Origin: Marinomonas pollencensis
GTDB lineage: Bacteria > Pseudomonadota > Gammaproteobacteria > Pseudomonadales > Marinomonadaceae
Direction of reading: 5' to 3'
NCBI RefSeq assembly: GCF_003387375.1
Contig: NZ_QUNG01000005.1
Location: 1 to 64,000, forward strand
Length of the DNA: 64,000 nt
A model generated the notes under the pieces. That model had not been told where the DNA came from, did no database searches, and worked only from the letters and a program-made list of their open reading frames with translations. Numbering within the stretch: the first letter of the stretch is position 1; every line of letters begins with the position of its first letter. Shown here piece after piece: positions 51,178-60,834 of this stretch. A program made the position numbers and the translations under genes.

Positions 51178-51715
51178 TTTATATTCCTATCCAAACCATT
51201 TTTTGCTAAAAAAGTATGACTATAAAACTCATTTTTATTAATAATAAGCATCCTTAACGCACCACTATCCATTCATTTTCAATCACTCAAAATTGCTCTG
51301 AATAGTGTAAAGTTTGTGTATGTTATGCATTTATTCACTATTTTAAAAGCCTTGGTTATCAAGTGTTTTAGCAAAATAAATATCGGCTCAGTTTTTCCCT
51401 TTACAAACCGAGGGTGATTGCTTTTTTTGATGTTTAATTCACTCATAAAATGCGAATCATTCTTAACCTTACAAAGGTCTGATCAAACCAAGGTTCATTC
51501 GAAGGAAGGCGCGCACATTCATTCAACCAGTCACTCACGGAACAAAAATCCACTACCCAGAAAGCAAGCGGGATAAAAAGTGGCCTATTGTCATGTTTGT
51601 TTAACAAGGTAATAAATACGAATGTTTCGCCCTTTGTGCCTTTTTTTCATCTTTTTTCAGCTCATAATTCTTTATACTATGGCTGATAACTTATCTTTAG
51701 ATTAAGAGAGACGAT
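51178..51715. other. 538-base intergenic region with a Fur-like box
   Basis: AT-rich and without a convincing gene. It contains a good Fur-box match at 51449-51463, far from any gene start, and the promoter region for the UDP-sugar genes (TATACT at about 51672 is a plausible -10). No clear terminator structure was found after the Fur-like box, so an iron-controlled small RNA is only a speculation. Confidence 0.5.
51449..51463. promoter_or_regulatory. Orphan Fur-box-like site
   Basis: AATGCGAATCATTCT matches the Fur core AATGAGAATCATTAT at 13 of 15 positions. The nearest rightward gene starts 250 bases away and the nearest leftward gene about 270 bases away. Confidence 0.5.
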
Positions 51716-52732
51716 GTGAAAATATTAGTAACCGGAGCCGCAGGGTTCATTGGCCATGGTTTAATTAAACCGCTCTTGGTTCGAGGAGATGAGATCGTCG
51801 GCATTGATAACCTCAATGACTATTACGATCCAGCCTTAAAAACAGCACGCCTTGATGACGTGTCACGCTTTGCGGATGAGCATCAAGCTGAAAATCGTTT
51901 TCGTTTTATTAAAATGGACTTAGCCGATCAAGCCGCCATGGCTGCCCTCTTTGATGAAGAGCAATTTGATGTCGTCGTCAACTTAGCGGCTCAAGCTGGT
52001 GTGCGCTACTCTATTGAAAACCCACAAGCTTATATTGATTCAAACCTTGTGGGTTTCGCCAATGTTCTTGAAGGCTGCCGCCAAACCAAGGTTAAGCACC
52101 TAGTCTATGCTTCTTCCAGCTCGGTGTATGGGATGAATAAAAAACAGCCCTTTAGCACAGAAGACCAGGTTGATTATCCTATTAGCCTTTATGCGGCCAC
52201 CAAAAAGTCGAACGAGCTCATGGCTCACTCCTACAGCCATCTTTATGACATTCCAACCACAGGGCTTCGCTTCTTTACTGTATATGGTCCTTGGGGGCGC
52301 CCCGATATGGCGGCTTACAAATTTGTCAAAGCCATCTTCGAAGATCGCCCAATTGATGTTTATAATCACGGTAAAATGCAGCGTGATTTTACTTATATTG
52401 ATGATATCGTTGAGGGTATTGTACGTGTTATTGACACTGTCCCTGCACCAATGCAGAGCGATATTACTGCCGCTAAGGCACCTTATAAGGTGTTTAATAT
52501 TGGTAATAATCAACCGATTGAGTTGCGCCGTTTCATTGATGCAATAGAAAGCGCCTGTGGTAAGAAAGCCAAAGAGAATTCTCTACCAATGCAAGCAGGA
52601 GATGTGCCTTTGACGTTTGCCGATATAGACGAATTAGTGGCAAGTACAGGCTTTAAACCCGCCACCAGCATTGAAAACGGCATGCAGAATTTTGTCGACT
52701 GGTATCGTGAATTCTATCGACTAACGAATTAA
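51716..52732 (+). CDS. UDP-glucuronate 4-epimerase-like NAD-dependent epimerase
   Basis: An extended SDR of 338 residues. NAD motif V-T-G-A-A-G-F-I-G, then D-N-L-N-D-Y-Y-D, S-S-S-S-V-Y-G (active serine), and Y-A-A-T-K-K (YxxxK). The regions Y-D-I-P-T-T-G-L-R-F-F-T-V-Y-G-P-W-G-R-P-D-M-A fit UDP-glucuronate 4-epimerases (CapI/WbnF-like), making UDP-galacturonate. Start is GTG. It is followed after 26 bases by UDP-glucose dehydrogenase, whose product is its substrate, so together they run UDP-glucose to UDP-galacturonate for surface polysaccharide. Confidence 0.9.
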   Translation: MKILVTGAAGFIGHGLIKPLLVRGDEIVGIDNLNDYYDPALKTARLDDVSRFADEHQAENRFRFIKMDLADQAAMAALFDEEQFDVVVNLAAQAGVRYSIENPQAYIDSNLVGFANVLEGCRQTKVKHLVYASSSSVYGMNKKQPFSTEDQVDYPISLYAATKKSNELMAHSYSHLYDIPTTGLRFFTVYGPWGRPDMAAYKFVKAIFEDRPIDVYNHGKMQRDFTYIDDIVEGIVRVIDTVPAPMQSDITAAKAPYKVFNIGNNQPIELRRFIDAIESACGKKAKENSLPMQAGDVPLTFADIDELVASTGFKPATSIENGMQNFVDWYREFYRLTN

Positions 52733-52758
52733 ATAGACTGAAGATTTAGGGAATTATT

Positions 52759-53940
52759 TTGACCACTAAAAAATACAATATTGCTGTCGCAGGAACAGGC
52801 TATGTCGGCTTGTCCATCTCCATGCTGCTGGCTCAACACCATAAAGTCACTGCAGTGGATATCGTTGCAGAACGAGTCACCCTGCTAAATCAAGGCCAAT
52901 CGCCTATCAGTGATACTGAGATCGAAGACTTTCTGGCCACTAAGAGCCTCGATTTTGTGGCTACCGAAGACAAACAACAAGCGTATCAAAATGCAGAATT
53001 TGTCATCATCGCGACACCTACCGACTATGACCCTGAAACCAATTACTTTAATACCAGCTCAGTAGAAAGCGTTATTGCAGATGTCTTAGCAATAAACCCA
53101 AATGCTGTTATGGTGATCAAATCGACCATCCCTGTTGGCTACACAGCAGAAGTAAAAGCAAAGTTTGGTACTGACAATATTCTGTTCTCCCCTGAGTTTT
53201 TACGGGAAGGTAAGGCGCTTTACGACAATCTGCATCCGTCGCGTATTATTGTTGGGGAAAATTCTGAACGTGCCAAAGTGTTTGCCGGGTTATTGCAAGA
53301 AGGGGCGATCAAACAAGACGTGCCGACTCTGTTTACCGATGCCACTGAAGCCGAAGCGGTTAAGCTTTTCTCCAATACTTATTTGGCTATGCGGGTAGCG
53401 TACTTTAACGAGCTGGATTCTTACTGTGAAGCTTTCGGGCTCAGCTCGCAGCAAGTTATTGAAGGCGTTGGCTTAGACCCTCGTATTGGTGATCACTACA
53501 ATAACCCATCATTCGGTTACGGCGGTTACTGCCTACCAAAAGACACCAAACAGCTGTTGGCCAACTATGACAACGTTCCTAACAACCTGATTCGTGCCAT
53601 CGTAGACTCCAACACCACTCGTAAAGACTTTATTGCCGATGCCATCATCAAGCGTAACCCTAAAATTGTGGGTGTGTTCCGCTTAGTAATGAAGACCGGC
53701 TCAGACAATTTCCGCGCCTCTGCGATCCAAGGCGTGATGAAACGCTTAAAGGCTAAAGGCATTGAAGTCATTGTGTTTGAGCCAGAATTAAACGATGAGC
53801 ATTTCTTCCACTCAAAAGTCTACCGTGATCTTGCTCAGTTTAAAGAGGCTGCGGATGTCATTATGAGCAATCGAATGACCGAAGAGCTGCAAGACGTGGC
53901 AGATAAAGTCTATACCCGCGACCTGTTTGGTAAAGACTAA
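52759..53940 (+). CDS. ugd: UDP-glucose 6-dehydrogenase
   Basis: Oxidises UDP-glucose to UDP-glucuronate with two NAD+. A protein of 393 residues, the short enteric-type Ugd length. NAD motif [10 protein letters not shown], then [20 protein letters not shown], and the catalytic cysteine in [10 protein letters not shown]. Start is TTG with AGGGA 7 bases upstream. Second of a two-gene unit ended by a hairpin terminator. Confidence 0.95.
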   Translation: MTTKKYNIAVAGTGYVGLSISMLLAQHHKVTAVDIVAERVTLLNQGQSPISDTEIEDFLATKSLDFVATEDKQQAYQNAEFVIIATPTDYDPETNYFNTSSVESVIADVLAINPNAVMVIKSTIPVGYTAEVKAKFGTDNILFSPEFLREGKALYDNLHPSRIIVGENSERAKVFAGLLQEGAIKQDVPTLFTDATEAEAVKLFSNTYLAMRVAYFNELDSYCEAFGLSSQQVIEGVGLDPRIGDHYNNPSFGYGGYCLPKDTKQLLANYDNVPNNLIRAIVDSNTTRKDFIADAIIKRNPKIVGVFRLVMKTGSDNFRASAIQGVMKRLKAKGIEVIVFEPELNDEHFFHSKVYRDLAQFKEAADVIMSNRMTEELQDVADKVYTRDLFGKD

Positions 53941-53975
53941 CAAGGCCCATCAGGCCGATTAAGGTGTTAACAATA

Positions 53976-54009
53976 AAAACCTAACATACTCAGTATGTTA
54001 GGTTTTTTT
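53976..54009 (+). terminator. Terminator after ugd
   Basis: Stem AAAACCTAACATACT/AGTATGTTAGGTTTT with a one-base loop, followed by further T. Long and perfect; clearly a rho-independent terminator. Confidence 0.92.
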
Positions 54010-54157
54010 ATGTCGTCCCGCTACTACCCAGATGCCGCCAGCTTGGCTAAAAAAGTCAATCTTTGACAAACAACAGGCTAAAATCTGTTAAAGTCGCAAG
54101 CTGAATCGCCAGTGATTCACCCTGATTGTACTGGACACCTAACACTAGGACTCTATT

Positions 54158-54628
54158 TTGACCAATAATGATATCTTACGCCGCCTTCGCTACACTTTTG
54201 ACCTTAAAGATTCTTATGTAAAAGAAATCTTTGCGGCGGCCGACCATGCTGTAAACCGAGAGCAAATTATCGCGTGGATGAAAAAAGAAGAGGAAGAAGG
54301 CTACGCTTCTATGGTCGATATAGAGATGGCAAGATTTCTAAATGGCTTTATCAATGTGCGCCGCGGCAAGCGTGAAGGTGAACAGCCAGCACCTGAAAAA
54401 CGTTTAAACAATAACATGATCTTTATGAAGCTGCGTATTGCCCTCAATCTGAAGGCAGAAGAGATTCTTGAGATCATGCAATTGGCTGAATTTAACATGA
54501 GCAAACACGAGCTTAGTGCCTTCTTCCGTAAGCCTGACAACAAACATTACCGCGATTGCAAAGACCAGATCCTACGCAACTTTATTATGGGTCTACAGTT
54601 AAAATTCCGCCCAAGAACAGACGTTTAA
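54158..54628 (+). CDS. yehS: DUF1456 family protein YehS
   Basis: A protein of 156 residues with two copies of the DUF1456 repeat. The first starts N-D-I-L-R-R-L-R-Y-T-F-D-L, the second N-N-M-I-F-M-K-L-R-I-A-L-N-L, each followed by a helical stretch with L-S-A-F-F-R-K-P-like ends. Function unknown; cytosolic. Start is TTG with AGGA 8 bases upstream. Convergent with the dpp operon across a shared terminator. Confidence 0.92.
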   Translation: MTNNDILRRLRYTFDLKDSYVKEIFAAADHAVNREQIIAWMKKEEEEGYASMVDIEMARFLNGFINVRRGKREGEQPAPEKRLNNNMIFMKLRIALNLKAEEILEIMQLAEFNMSKHELSAFFRKPDNKHYRDCKDQILRNFIMGLQLKFRPRTDV

Positions 54629-54644
54629 TGCGGTCATTTTAGAC

Positions 54645-54670
54645 AAAAAACGCCCCGCAGGGCGTTTTTT
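54645..54670. terminator. Bidirectional terminator between yehS and dppF
   Basis: Stem AACGCCC/GGGCGTT around a short loop CGCA, with an A-run on the left and six T on the right. It can end both the rightward yehS gene and the leftward dpp operon. Confidence 0.85.
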
Positions 54671-54689
54671 AACAAAGCCTCTCATTCGC

Positions 54690-55706
54690 TTACGCGACAC
54701 CTACTGCAAGCGGTTCCAGGCGATTTTCTTCCACCGCATGGCATGCAATAAAATGCCCTTCTTCTGCCTTATTCAAGACCGGCGTTTCACTGCGACAACG
54801 ATCGTTCGCGTAAGAACAACGACCATGAAATGCACACCCAGACGGTGGATTCAGTGGCGATGGCAACTCACCTTCCAACTTAATCCGCTGACGGCGTTTA
54901 TCTGGAGACAGCTGCGGAGTACTAGAGAGCAAGGCTAAGGTATAAGGGTGCTTGGGGTTGTCAAACAGCTGTTGGCGAGATCCCTGCTCCACCACCTTAC
55001 CTAGATACATCACTATCACGTCATCTGCAATGTGCTCAACCACAGAGAGGTCGTGGGAAATAAACACATAGCTCAAGCCAAACTCTTGCTGTAAATCCAT
55101 CATCAAGTTAAGCACTTGAGCTTGCACCGAGACATCCAATGCGGACACAGGTTCGTCTGCCACAATCACATTAGGATCAAGCATCAAGCCTCGCGCGATA
55201 GCGATACGCTGGCGCTGGCCACCAGAAAACATATGCGGATAGCGCTCATAATGTTCTTCTTTCAAACCCACTTTTGCCATCATGGCGAGGGCTTTTTCTT
55301 TGCGCTGCCCTTTAGAAAGCTTGGTATTGATCACCAGGGGTTCTTCTAGAATCGAGCCAATTTTCTTACGTGGGTTCAAGGAGCCATAAGGGTTTTGAAA
55401 AATGATTTGAATCTTTTGACGCAAGCTTGCCTGCTCATCTTTAGACAGAGTTAACAAGTCCTGTCCAAGATGCGCTAGCTGACCTTGCGTTGGTGTTTCG
55501 ATCATGGTCAACATACGACCCAAGGTCGATTTACCACAACCAGATTCGCCAACCACCGCCAACGTTTTGCCTTTTTCCAAAGTAAAGCTAACCCCATCCA
55601 CCGCTTTGACCACGGCGTCGGGTTTAAAAATCCCCTGCTTCACATGGTAATGCTGCTTTAAATTTTCCGCATTGAGGATCAATGCATTGTCTTGTGATCT
55701 GCTCAT
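54690..55706 (-). CDS. dppF: Dipeptide ABC transporter ATPase DppF
   Basis: An ATPase of 338 residues. Walker [11 protein letters not shown]-loop [12 protein letters not shown], signature F-S-G-G-Q-R-Q-R, Walker [13 protein letters not shown], and the C-terminal oligopeptide domain with cysteines in C-A-F-H-G-R-C and C-R-S-E-T-P. The F-H-G-R-C spacing is the oligo_HPY region. It pairs with DppD to power uptake. ATG overlaps dppD by 4 bases. Confidence 0.92.
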   Translation of the reverse strand: MSRSQDNALILNAENLKQHYHVKQGIFKPDAVVKAVDGVSFTLEKGKTLAVVGESGCGKSTLGRMLTMIETPTQGQLAHLGQDLLTLSKDEQASLRQKIQIIFQNPYGSLNPRKKIGSILEEPLVINTKLSKGQRKEKALAMMAKVGLKEEHYERYPHMFSGGQRQRIAIARGLMLDPNVIVADEPVSALDVSVQAQVLNLMMDLQQEFGLSYVFISHDLSVVEHIADDVIVMYLGKVVEQGSRQQLFDNPKHPYTLALLSSTPQLSPDKRRQRIKLEGELPSPLNPPSGCAFHGRCSYANDRCRSETPVLNKAEEGHFIACHAVEENRLEPLAVGVA

Positions 55707-56674
55707 GCGGCCGGTCTCCCTTCACTGTCTAATGGAGTATGGCATTTTACTTGGCGGTCTAAGGGACCTTGATTATCAGGTTCCACCTTATGGCATTGCT
55801 CTTGAGCGTAAGGGCAACGAGGGCTTAATAAACAGCCTTGTGGGCGGTCATATTGGCCAGGTACAACACCTGGCAAGGCCTCCAAACGTGCTTTGCCAGA
55901 CGACGACTCTGGTAACGAAGCCAACAGGGCTTGAGTGTATGGGTGCTTCGGAGTTCGAAATACCTCGGCCGCTGGACCAGATTCTACAATTTGGCCGGCG
56001 TACATCACGATCACCCGATGAGCAACCTCGGCCACCAGTGCCAGATCGTGGGTGATCAATACCAAGCCCATTTTTTTCTTACGCTGTAACTCGATCAGCA
56101 AGTCAATGATTTGCGCCTGAATAGTCACATCCAAAGCAGTTGTTGGCTCATCGGCAATCAATAAACGAGGGTTACAAGCAATCGCCATGGCGATCATCAC
56201 CCGCTGACTCATACCACCCGAAAGTTGATGAGGGTAGTTATTCAAACGCGATTCAGGCGCCGGTATACCAACTTGAGTTAACAATTCAATGGCACGCTGC
56301 TTTAACGCTTTTTTACTACCACCTTGGTGGGTTTTGAGTGCTTCAATGATCTGATAACCCACTGAGAAACACGGATTCAAACTAGTCATTGGGTCTTGAA
56401 AAATCATCGCGATGTCCGAGCCCGTCAATTTACGACGTTGCTTTTCTGGCATTGCTTGTAGGTCTTGCCCAGCAAAAGTTAATTGGTTTGCACCAACCTT
56501 GCCGGGAAAGTCAATCAAGCCCATCACAGACAAGGAGCTGACACTCTTACCAGAGCCCGACTCGCCAACGATACCGAGAACTTCCCCTTCCTCGAGCTTA
56601 TAACTGATGTTATCCACGGCGCGGAAATTGCCGAAGGTAACGCTTAAATTTTCCAGCTGTAGCAGTGACATCAC
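55703..56674 (-). CDS. dppD: Dipeptide ABC transporter ATPase DppD
   Basis: An ATPase of 323 residues. Walker [11 protein letters not shown]-loop [11 protein letters not shown], signature L-S-G-G-M-S-Q-R, Walker [14 protein letters not shown]-terminal oligo_HPY with C-L-L-S-P-R-C-P-Y. Two ATGs in tandem at the start. Lies 6 bases after dppC. Confidence 0.92.
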   Translation of the reverse strand: MMSLLQLENLSVTFGNFRAVDNISYKLEEGEVLGIVGESGSGKSVSSLSVMGLIDFPGKVGANQLTFAGQDLQAMPEKQRRKLTGSDIAMIFQDPMTSLNPCFSVGYQIIEALKTHQGGSKKALKQRAIELLTQVGIPAPESRLNNYPHQLSGGMSQRVMIAMAIACNPRLLIADEPTTALDVTIQAQIIDLLIELQRKKKMGLVLITHDLALVAEVAHRVIVMYAGQIVESGPAAEVFRTPKHPYTQALLASLPESSSGKARLEALPGVVPGQYDRPQGCLLSPRCPYAQEQCHKVEPDNQGPLDRQVKCHTPLDSEGRPAA

Positions 56675-56680
56675 AACCTC

Positions 56681-57571
56681 CTACTGTTTCAACTTGGGAT
56701 CAAGAGCGTCGCGTAAGCCATCGCCCATGAGGTTAAATGCCAACACTGTGATCAAGATCATTAATCCGGGGAAGGTCACCACCCACCACGCGCGTTGTAC
56801 AAATTGCAAAGCATCGGCCAACATCGAACCCCATTCTGGCGTCGGTGGCTGAGCCCCTAATCCTAGGAAGCCCAATGCTGCCATGTCCAAGATAGCGCTC
56901 GAAAAGCCCAATGTGGCTTGCACTATCAGTGGCGCCAAACAGTTTGGCAGGATACAAACGAACATCAAACGCAACGGACTGGCGCCCAACACACGTGACG
57001 AGGTGACATAATCTCGTGACATTTCTGTCATGGTCGCGGCTCGCGTTAATCGCACATAGTTTGGTAGTGACACTAAGGAAATCGCCAGTGCGGCGTTAAA
57101 AATGCTTGGCCCCAAAATAGCGACGATTGCGATCGCTAACAACAGGCTCGGCATGGCTAACATGATGTCGACAAGACGCATGATGCAAATATCCACTACA
57201 CCTTTAAAATAGCCAGCCACCAAGCCAAGCAAAATACCGACCACTAACGAGATAGTTACCGCAAACGCGCCAACCGACAGCGACAGTCGCGCCCCATAAA
57301 TAAGCCGCGAAAAGATATCTCGGCCTACGTCATCAGTGCCTAACAAATAGGACCAACTGCCACCATCCAGCCACGCTGGCGGCAACAGTAATGCATCACG
57401 CGCTTGGGCTGAAGGTGAATGTGGTGCCACTATATCGGCGAAAACCGCCATAAAACAGATCAAGACAATAAAGGCCAATCCAGCGACCGCGCCCTTATTG
57501 CTACTAAAATAATGCCAAAACTCTTGTATCGGTGTTCTTGGCGCTGGTGCTGATACGGTATTAGTCGTCAT
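56681..57571 (-). CDS. dppC: Dipeptide ABC transporter permease DppC
   Basis: A permease of 296 residues with an N-terminal OppC_N helix (G-A-V-A-G-L-A-F-I-V-L-I) and a six-TM core. L-L-G-T-D-D-V-G-R-D-I-F-S-R is the OppC signature and the EAA loop contains S-R-V-L-G-A-S-P-L-R-L. P-E-W-G-S-M-L lies before the last helix. Works with DppB. Confidence 0.93.
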   Translation of the reverse strand: MTTNTVSAPAPRTPIQEFWHYFSSNKGAVAGLAFIVLICFMAVFADIVAPHSPSAQARDALLLPPAWLDGGSWSYLLGTDDVGRDIFSRLIYGARLSLSVGAFAVTISLVVGILLGLVAGYFKGVVDICIMRLVDIMLAMPSLLLAIAIVAILGPSIFNAALAISLVSLPNYVRLTRAATMTEMSRDYVTSSRVLGASPLRLMFVCILPNCLAPLIVQATLGFSSAILDMAALGFLGLGAQPPTPEWGSMLADALQFVQRAWWVVTFPGLMILITVLAFNLMGDGLRDALDPKLKQ

Positions 57572-57582
57572 AAAGCGCCTCC

Positions 57583-58593
57583 TTATCGGTTGTGTCGAAT
57601 GCGTGGGTTCACAACGCCATAAGCGATGTCCACTAATAGGTTCACGACAATAATAATGGTCGCAACAATCAAGATTCCGCCCTGAACTACTGGATAATCT
57701 CGACGGCTAATTGACTCGATAAGCCATTTACCAATACCGGGCCAAGCAAACACGGTCTCGGTCAAGATCGCTCCTGATAACAAGGTCCCCACTTGCAGAC
57801 CAATAACGGTAATAACAGGAATCAGGGCATTACGTAACGCATGAATAACAATCACTCGCCACGGCGCAATGCCTTTCGCACGAGCGGTACGAATGTAGTC
57901 TTCACTTAGTACTTCGAGCATGGAAGAGCGTGTCATACGAGCAATAACGGCCATTGGGATGGTTCCCAAAACAATGCTTGGCAAAATCAGATGAGACACA
58001 GCCGATTTGAAAGCCCCTTCTTCACCCGACAACCAAGAATCAATCAACATAAAACCTGTGGTGTTATCAATCCAATAAACCACATCAATTCGCCCTGACA
58101 CAGGCGTCCAGCCTAAAGTCACGGAAAACACCAACATCAGCAGTAATGCCCACCAAAATATCGGCATGGAATACCCTGTTAAAGAGAGGGTCATCACCGA
58201 ATGATCTAACACAGTGCCACGCTTTACTGCGGCAAAAATACCGGCGGGCAAGCCAACGAGGATGGCGAATATAGCGGCACAGATGGCAAGCTCTACGGTG
58301 GCGGGAAACAGGGTTAAAAATTCATTCATGACTGGCTCACGGGTCACTAACGACTGACCTAGATCACCTTGTGCAATGCCGACCACATAATGAAAATATT
58401 GTTCATACAGAGGTTTGTCTAAACCCAGCTGAGCGCTTAACTCAGCATGACGCTCTGGTGACACACCACGTTCACCTGCCATCACTTCAATCGGATCCCC
58501 TGGGATCATATGAATCAAGGTGAAGGTTAATAAGGTGATACCGATAAAGGTAGGGATGACTAGACTCAAACGTCGGAATATAAATTGGAACAT
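57583..58593 (-). CDS. dppB: Dipeptide ABC transporter permease DppB
   Basis: A permease of 336 residues with six TM helices. Start M-F-Q-F-I-F-R-R-L, then P-G-D-P-I-E-V-M-A-G-E and the EAA loop Y-I-R-T-A-R-A-K-G-I-A-P-W-R-V. The C-terminal E-T-V-F-A-W-P-G-I-G motif is intact. It lies 113 bases after dppA and 11 before dppC. Confidence 0.93.
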   Translation of the reverse strand: MFQFIFRRLSLVIPTFIGITLLTFTLIHMIPGDPIEVMAGERGVSPERHAELSAQLGLDKPLYEQYFHYVVGIAQGDLGQSLVTREPVMNEFLTLFPATVELAICAAIFAILVGLPAGIFAAVKRGTVLDHSVMTLSLTGYSMPIFWWALLLMLVFSVTLGWTPVSGRIDVVYWIDNTTGFMLIDSWLSGEEGAFKSAVSHLILPSIVLGTIPMAVIARMTRSSMLEVLSEDYIRTARAKGIAPWRVIVIHALRNALIPVITVIGLQVGTLLSGAILTETVFAWPGIGKWLIESISRRDYPVVQGGILIVATIIIVVNLLVDIAYGVVNPRIRHNR

Positions 58594-58706
58594 AAAGGAC
58601 TGGCTCTCTTGCGATTTAACTCGATCGAGCGAATTACTCGGTCAGCAGAGTGCTTGCTTGCGTCCCAGCAAACAAACACTCTAGTAGGTCCGAATGGAAC
58701 TTACTT

Positions 58707-60305
58707 CTATTTGCTTACGTTATAGAAGTAATGACCACCTAGTGGATCAATTTTGTAGCCTTTCACTTCCTTACGGATTGGCTCATAAACCACTGAGTTA
58801 GCAACAGGAATCCATGGTGCTTGATCATGGAAAATCACCTGAGCTTGTTTGTAGTAGTCACTACGCTCATCAATGTCAGAACTACGTTTCGCTTTCACTA
58901 ACAAGTCGTCATAGGCCTTATTACACCACTGAGCATAGTTTGAGCCACCCACAGAGTCACAGCTTGTTAACACATACAGGAAGTTGTCTGGGTCACCATT
59001 ATCCCCGGTCCAACCAATGAGAATCGTGTCTGGCTCACCAGATTTCGCACGCTTCAAGTATTCACCCCACTCGTAGGTCACTATGTTCGCCTTAACCCCT
59101 ACTTTCGCCCAATCTTCTTGCATGATTTCTGCCATACGGCGAGCATTCGGGTTATATGGACGTTGCACTGGCATCGCCCAAATGGTGGTTTCAAAACCAT
59201 CTGCATAACCCGCTTCAGCTAACAATTGCTTCGCTTTCGCTGGGTCATATGGGTAATCTGTAATGGCACTATTGTAAGACCACATGGTAGGTGGAATTGG
59301 GTTCTTAGCGACTTTACCTGCGCCTTGGAATACGGAATCAATGATTGCTTGCTTATCCGTCGCGTAGTTCAGCGCCTGACGAACTTTGACATCACCAAAT
59401 GGTTTTTTCTCTACATTAAAAGCAAGATAGCCGACGTTTAAACCTTCTTGGCTCATCAAGTTAATGTTCGGGTCCGCTTTCATTTGCGCCAAATCAGCAG
59501 GGTTTGGATACGGCATTACGTCACATTCGCCGGCTTTTAGCTTGGCATAACGCACTGAGGCATCAGGGGTAATAGAAAAAACTAAACGGTCGATTTTCGC
59601 TCTGCCTTTCCAATAGTCTTTAAACGCCACGTAACGGATTAAAGAGTCCTTTTGATACTGAACTTTCTGAAACGGGCCGGTACCCACGGGTTCTTGGTCT
59701 AATTTTTCTGGCGTACCAGCTTTCAGGTATTGATCCGCTTGTTGTTTCGAAAAGATAGACGCAAAGTCCATCGCCAAGTTGGCAACAAAAGGGGCTTCAG
59801 GGTGGTTTAAGACAAATTTAACAGTGTAATCGTCAACCTTAACAATATCCTTGATCAAAGAACCCATCCCCATGTCATTGAAGTAACCGTAAGAGCCACC
59901 ACCGACTTTATGGTACGGGTTACTGTCGAGACGCTGACGGTTAAAGGAGAAGAGCACATCATCTGCGTTAAAGTCACGTGTTGGCTTGAAATCTTTAGTC
60001 GCTTGGAATTTCACGCCTTGGCGTAGATGAAAGGTATATTCTAAGCCATCATCAGAAACGTCCACGCTTTTCGCTAAGCCTGGCTCAACCTGAGTGGTGC
60101 CCAGCTTAAACTCCATTAGACGATTAAAGATGGGCTTAGAAGAGGCGTCAAACGTAGTGCCAGAATAGTATAAAGAAGGGTTAAAACCTTCTGGACTGCC
60201 TTCTGAGCAATATACCAGTGTTGATGCCGCCTGAGCTGACGTGGAAATAGCGGCCGCGGCCATGACGGCAAACGGTAATGCTGCTAACCCTTTTTTCATT
60301 TTCAT
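58707..60305 (-). CDS. dppA: Dipeptide-binding periplasmic protein DppA
   Basis: A peptide-binding protein of 532 residues. Signal peptide K-K-G-L-A-A-L-P-F-A-V-M-A-A-A-A, cleaved after S-A-Q-A. Mature start S-T-L-V-Y-C-S-E-G-S-P-E-G-F-N-P matches DppA, including the cysteine that forms a disulfide. T-L-I-G-W-T-G-D-N-G-D-P-D-N is the ligand pocket region typical for dipeptide (and heme) binders. First gene of dppABCDF; the upstream leader holds a hairpin. Confidence 0.94.
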   Translation of the reverse strand: MKMKKGLAALPFAVMAAAAISTSAQAASTLVYCSEGSPEGFNPSLYYSGTTFDASSKPIFNRLMEFKLGTTQVEPGLAKSVDVSDDGLEYTFHLRQGVKFQATKDFKPTRDFNADDVLFSFNRQRLDSNPYHKVGGGSYGYFNDMGMGSLIKDIVKVDDYTVKFVLNHPEAPFVANLAMDFASIFSKQQADQYLKAGTPEKLDQEPVGTGPFQKVQYQKDSLIRYVAFKDYWKGRAKIDRLVFSITPDASVRYAKLKAGECDVMPYPNPADLAQMKADPNINLMSQEGLNVGYLAFNVEKKPFGDVKVRQALNYATDKQAIIDSVFQGAGKVAKNPIPPTMWSYNSAITDYPYDPAKAKQLLAEAGYADGFETTIWAMPVQRPYNPNARRMAEIMQEDWAKVGVKANIVTYEWGEYLKRAKSGEPDTILIGWTGDNGDPDNFLYVLTSCDSVGGSNYAQWCNKAYDDLLVKAKRSSDIDERSDYYKQAQVIFHDQAPWIPVANSVVYEPIRKEVKGYKIDPLGGHYFYNVSK

Positions 60306-60416
60306 TCTCCATTAGCGTAATTATGATCGTGTTAAACACGTGGGAAGTAGAATCAAGGTGAATCGTTACTTTGTGATATTTGAGAGGCAAGGTGACACGA
60401 CAATAGCTTTAAAACG

Positions 60417-60446
60417 ACCCCACTTAGACAAGTATCTAAGTGGGGT
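60417..60446. repeat. 12-bp inverted repeat in the dppA upstream region
   Basis: ACCCCACTTAGA/TCTAAGTGGGGT form a perfect stem around a 6-base loop. No T-run follows rightward. Leftward, toward dppA, it is followed by CGTTTTAAAG, a weak T-run, so it may be an attenuator or a protein site in the leader. Confidence 0.6.
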
Positions 60447-60745
60447 GTCCTGCCTCATCCTTGAGCCCCCTTTGACTGTTAATTGCGCGCTAAAATGCGA
60501 ACCCGCTCAAAACAGCCTCCTTGAAGACTACTTAAGCTTTCACAAATGACCAATCGAAATAACGATATGTCCCATACGTGTAATGAATAAGTAATTATCA
60601 TGCATAGAGGAAGCACCCGAAATCAAAGGGATCGACGCTTTATTAGGTTTTTTTAGAGAAGATGAAAGTCAGCATTTTTTTAACAAATAAAATAAACAGC
60701 AGACAGATAATAGAGAAAAAGTCGTCTTTCACAGCAGACACATAA

Positions 60746-60783
60746 ACAAAAAAGGCCACTGTCATTCCCTGACAATGGCCTAA
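60746..60783 (-). terminator. Terminator of the beta-hydroxyacid dehydrogenase gene
   Basis: Read leftward: stem TAGGCCATTGTCA-like arm pairs with TGACAGTGGCC (one G-T pair), followed by six T. It lies about 55 bases after the gene's stop. Confidence 0.85.
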
Positions 60784-60834
60784 TTCACTGCGCACATTAG
60801 CTTAGTGCTTTATTATGATTCCGCGACTGACGGC

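Larger units (their letters stand above)
60306..60834. other. 529-base region upstream of dppA
   Basis: No gene is supported. It contains a 12-bp inverted repeat (60417-60446) about 110 bases upstream of dppA, a terminator for the dehydrogenase (60746-60783), and AT-rich sequence likely to include the dppA promoter. Confidence 0.6.
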
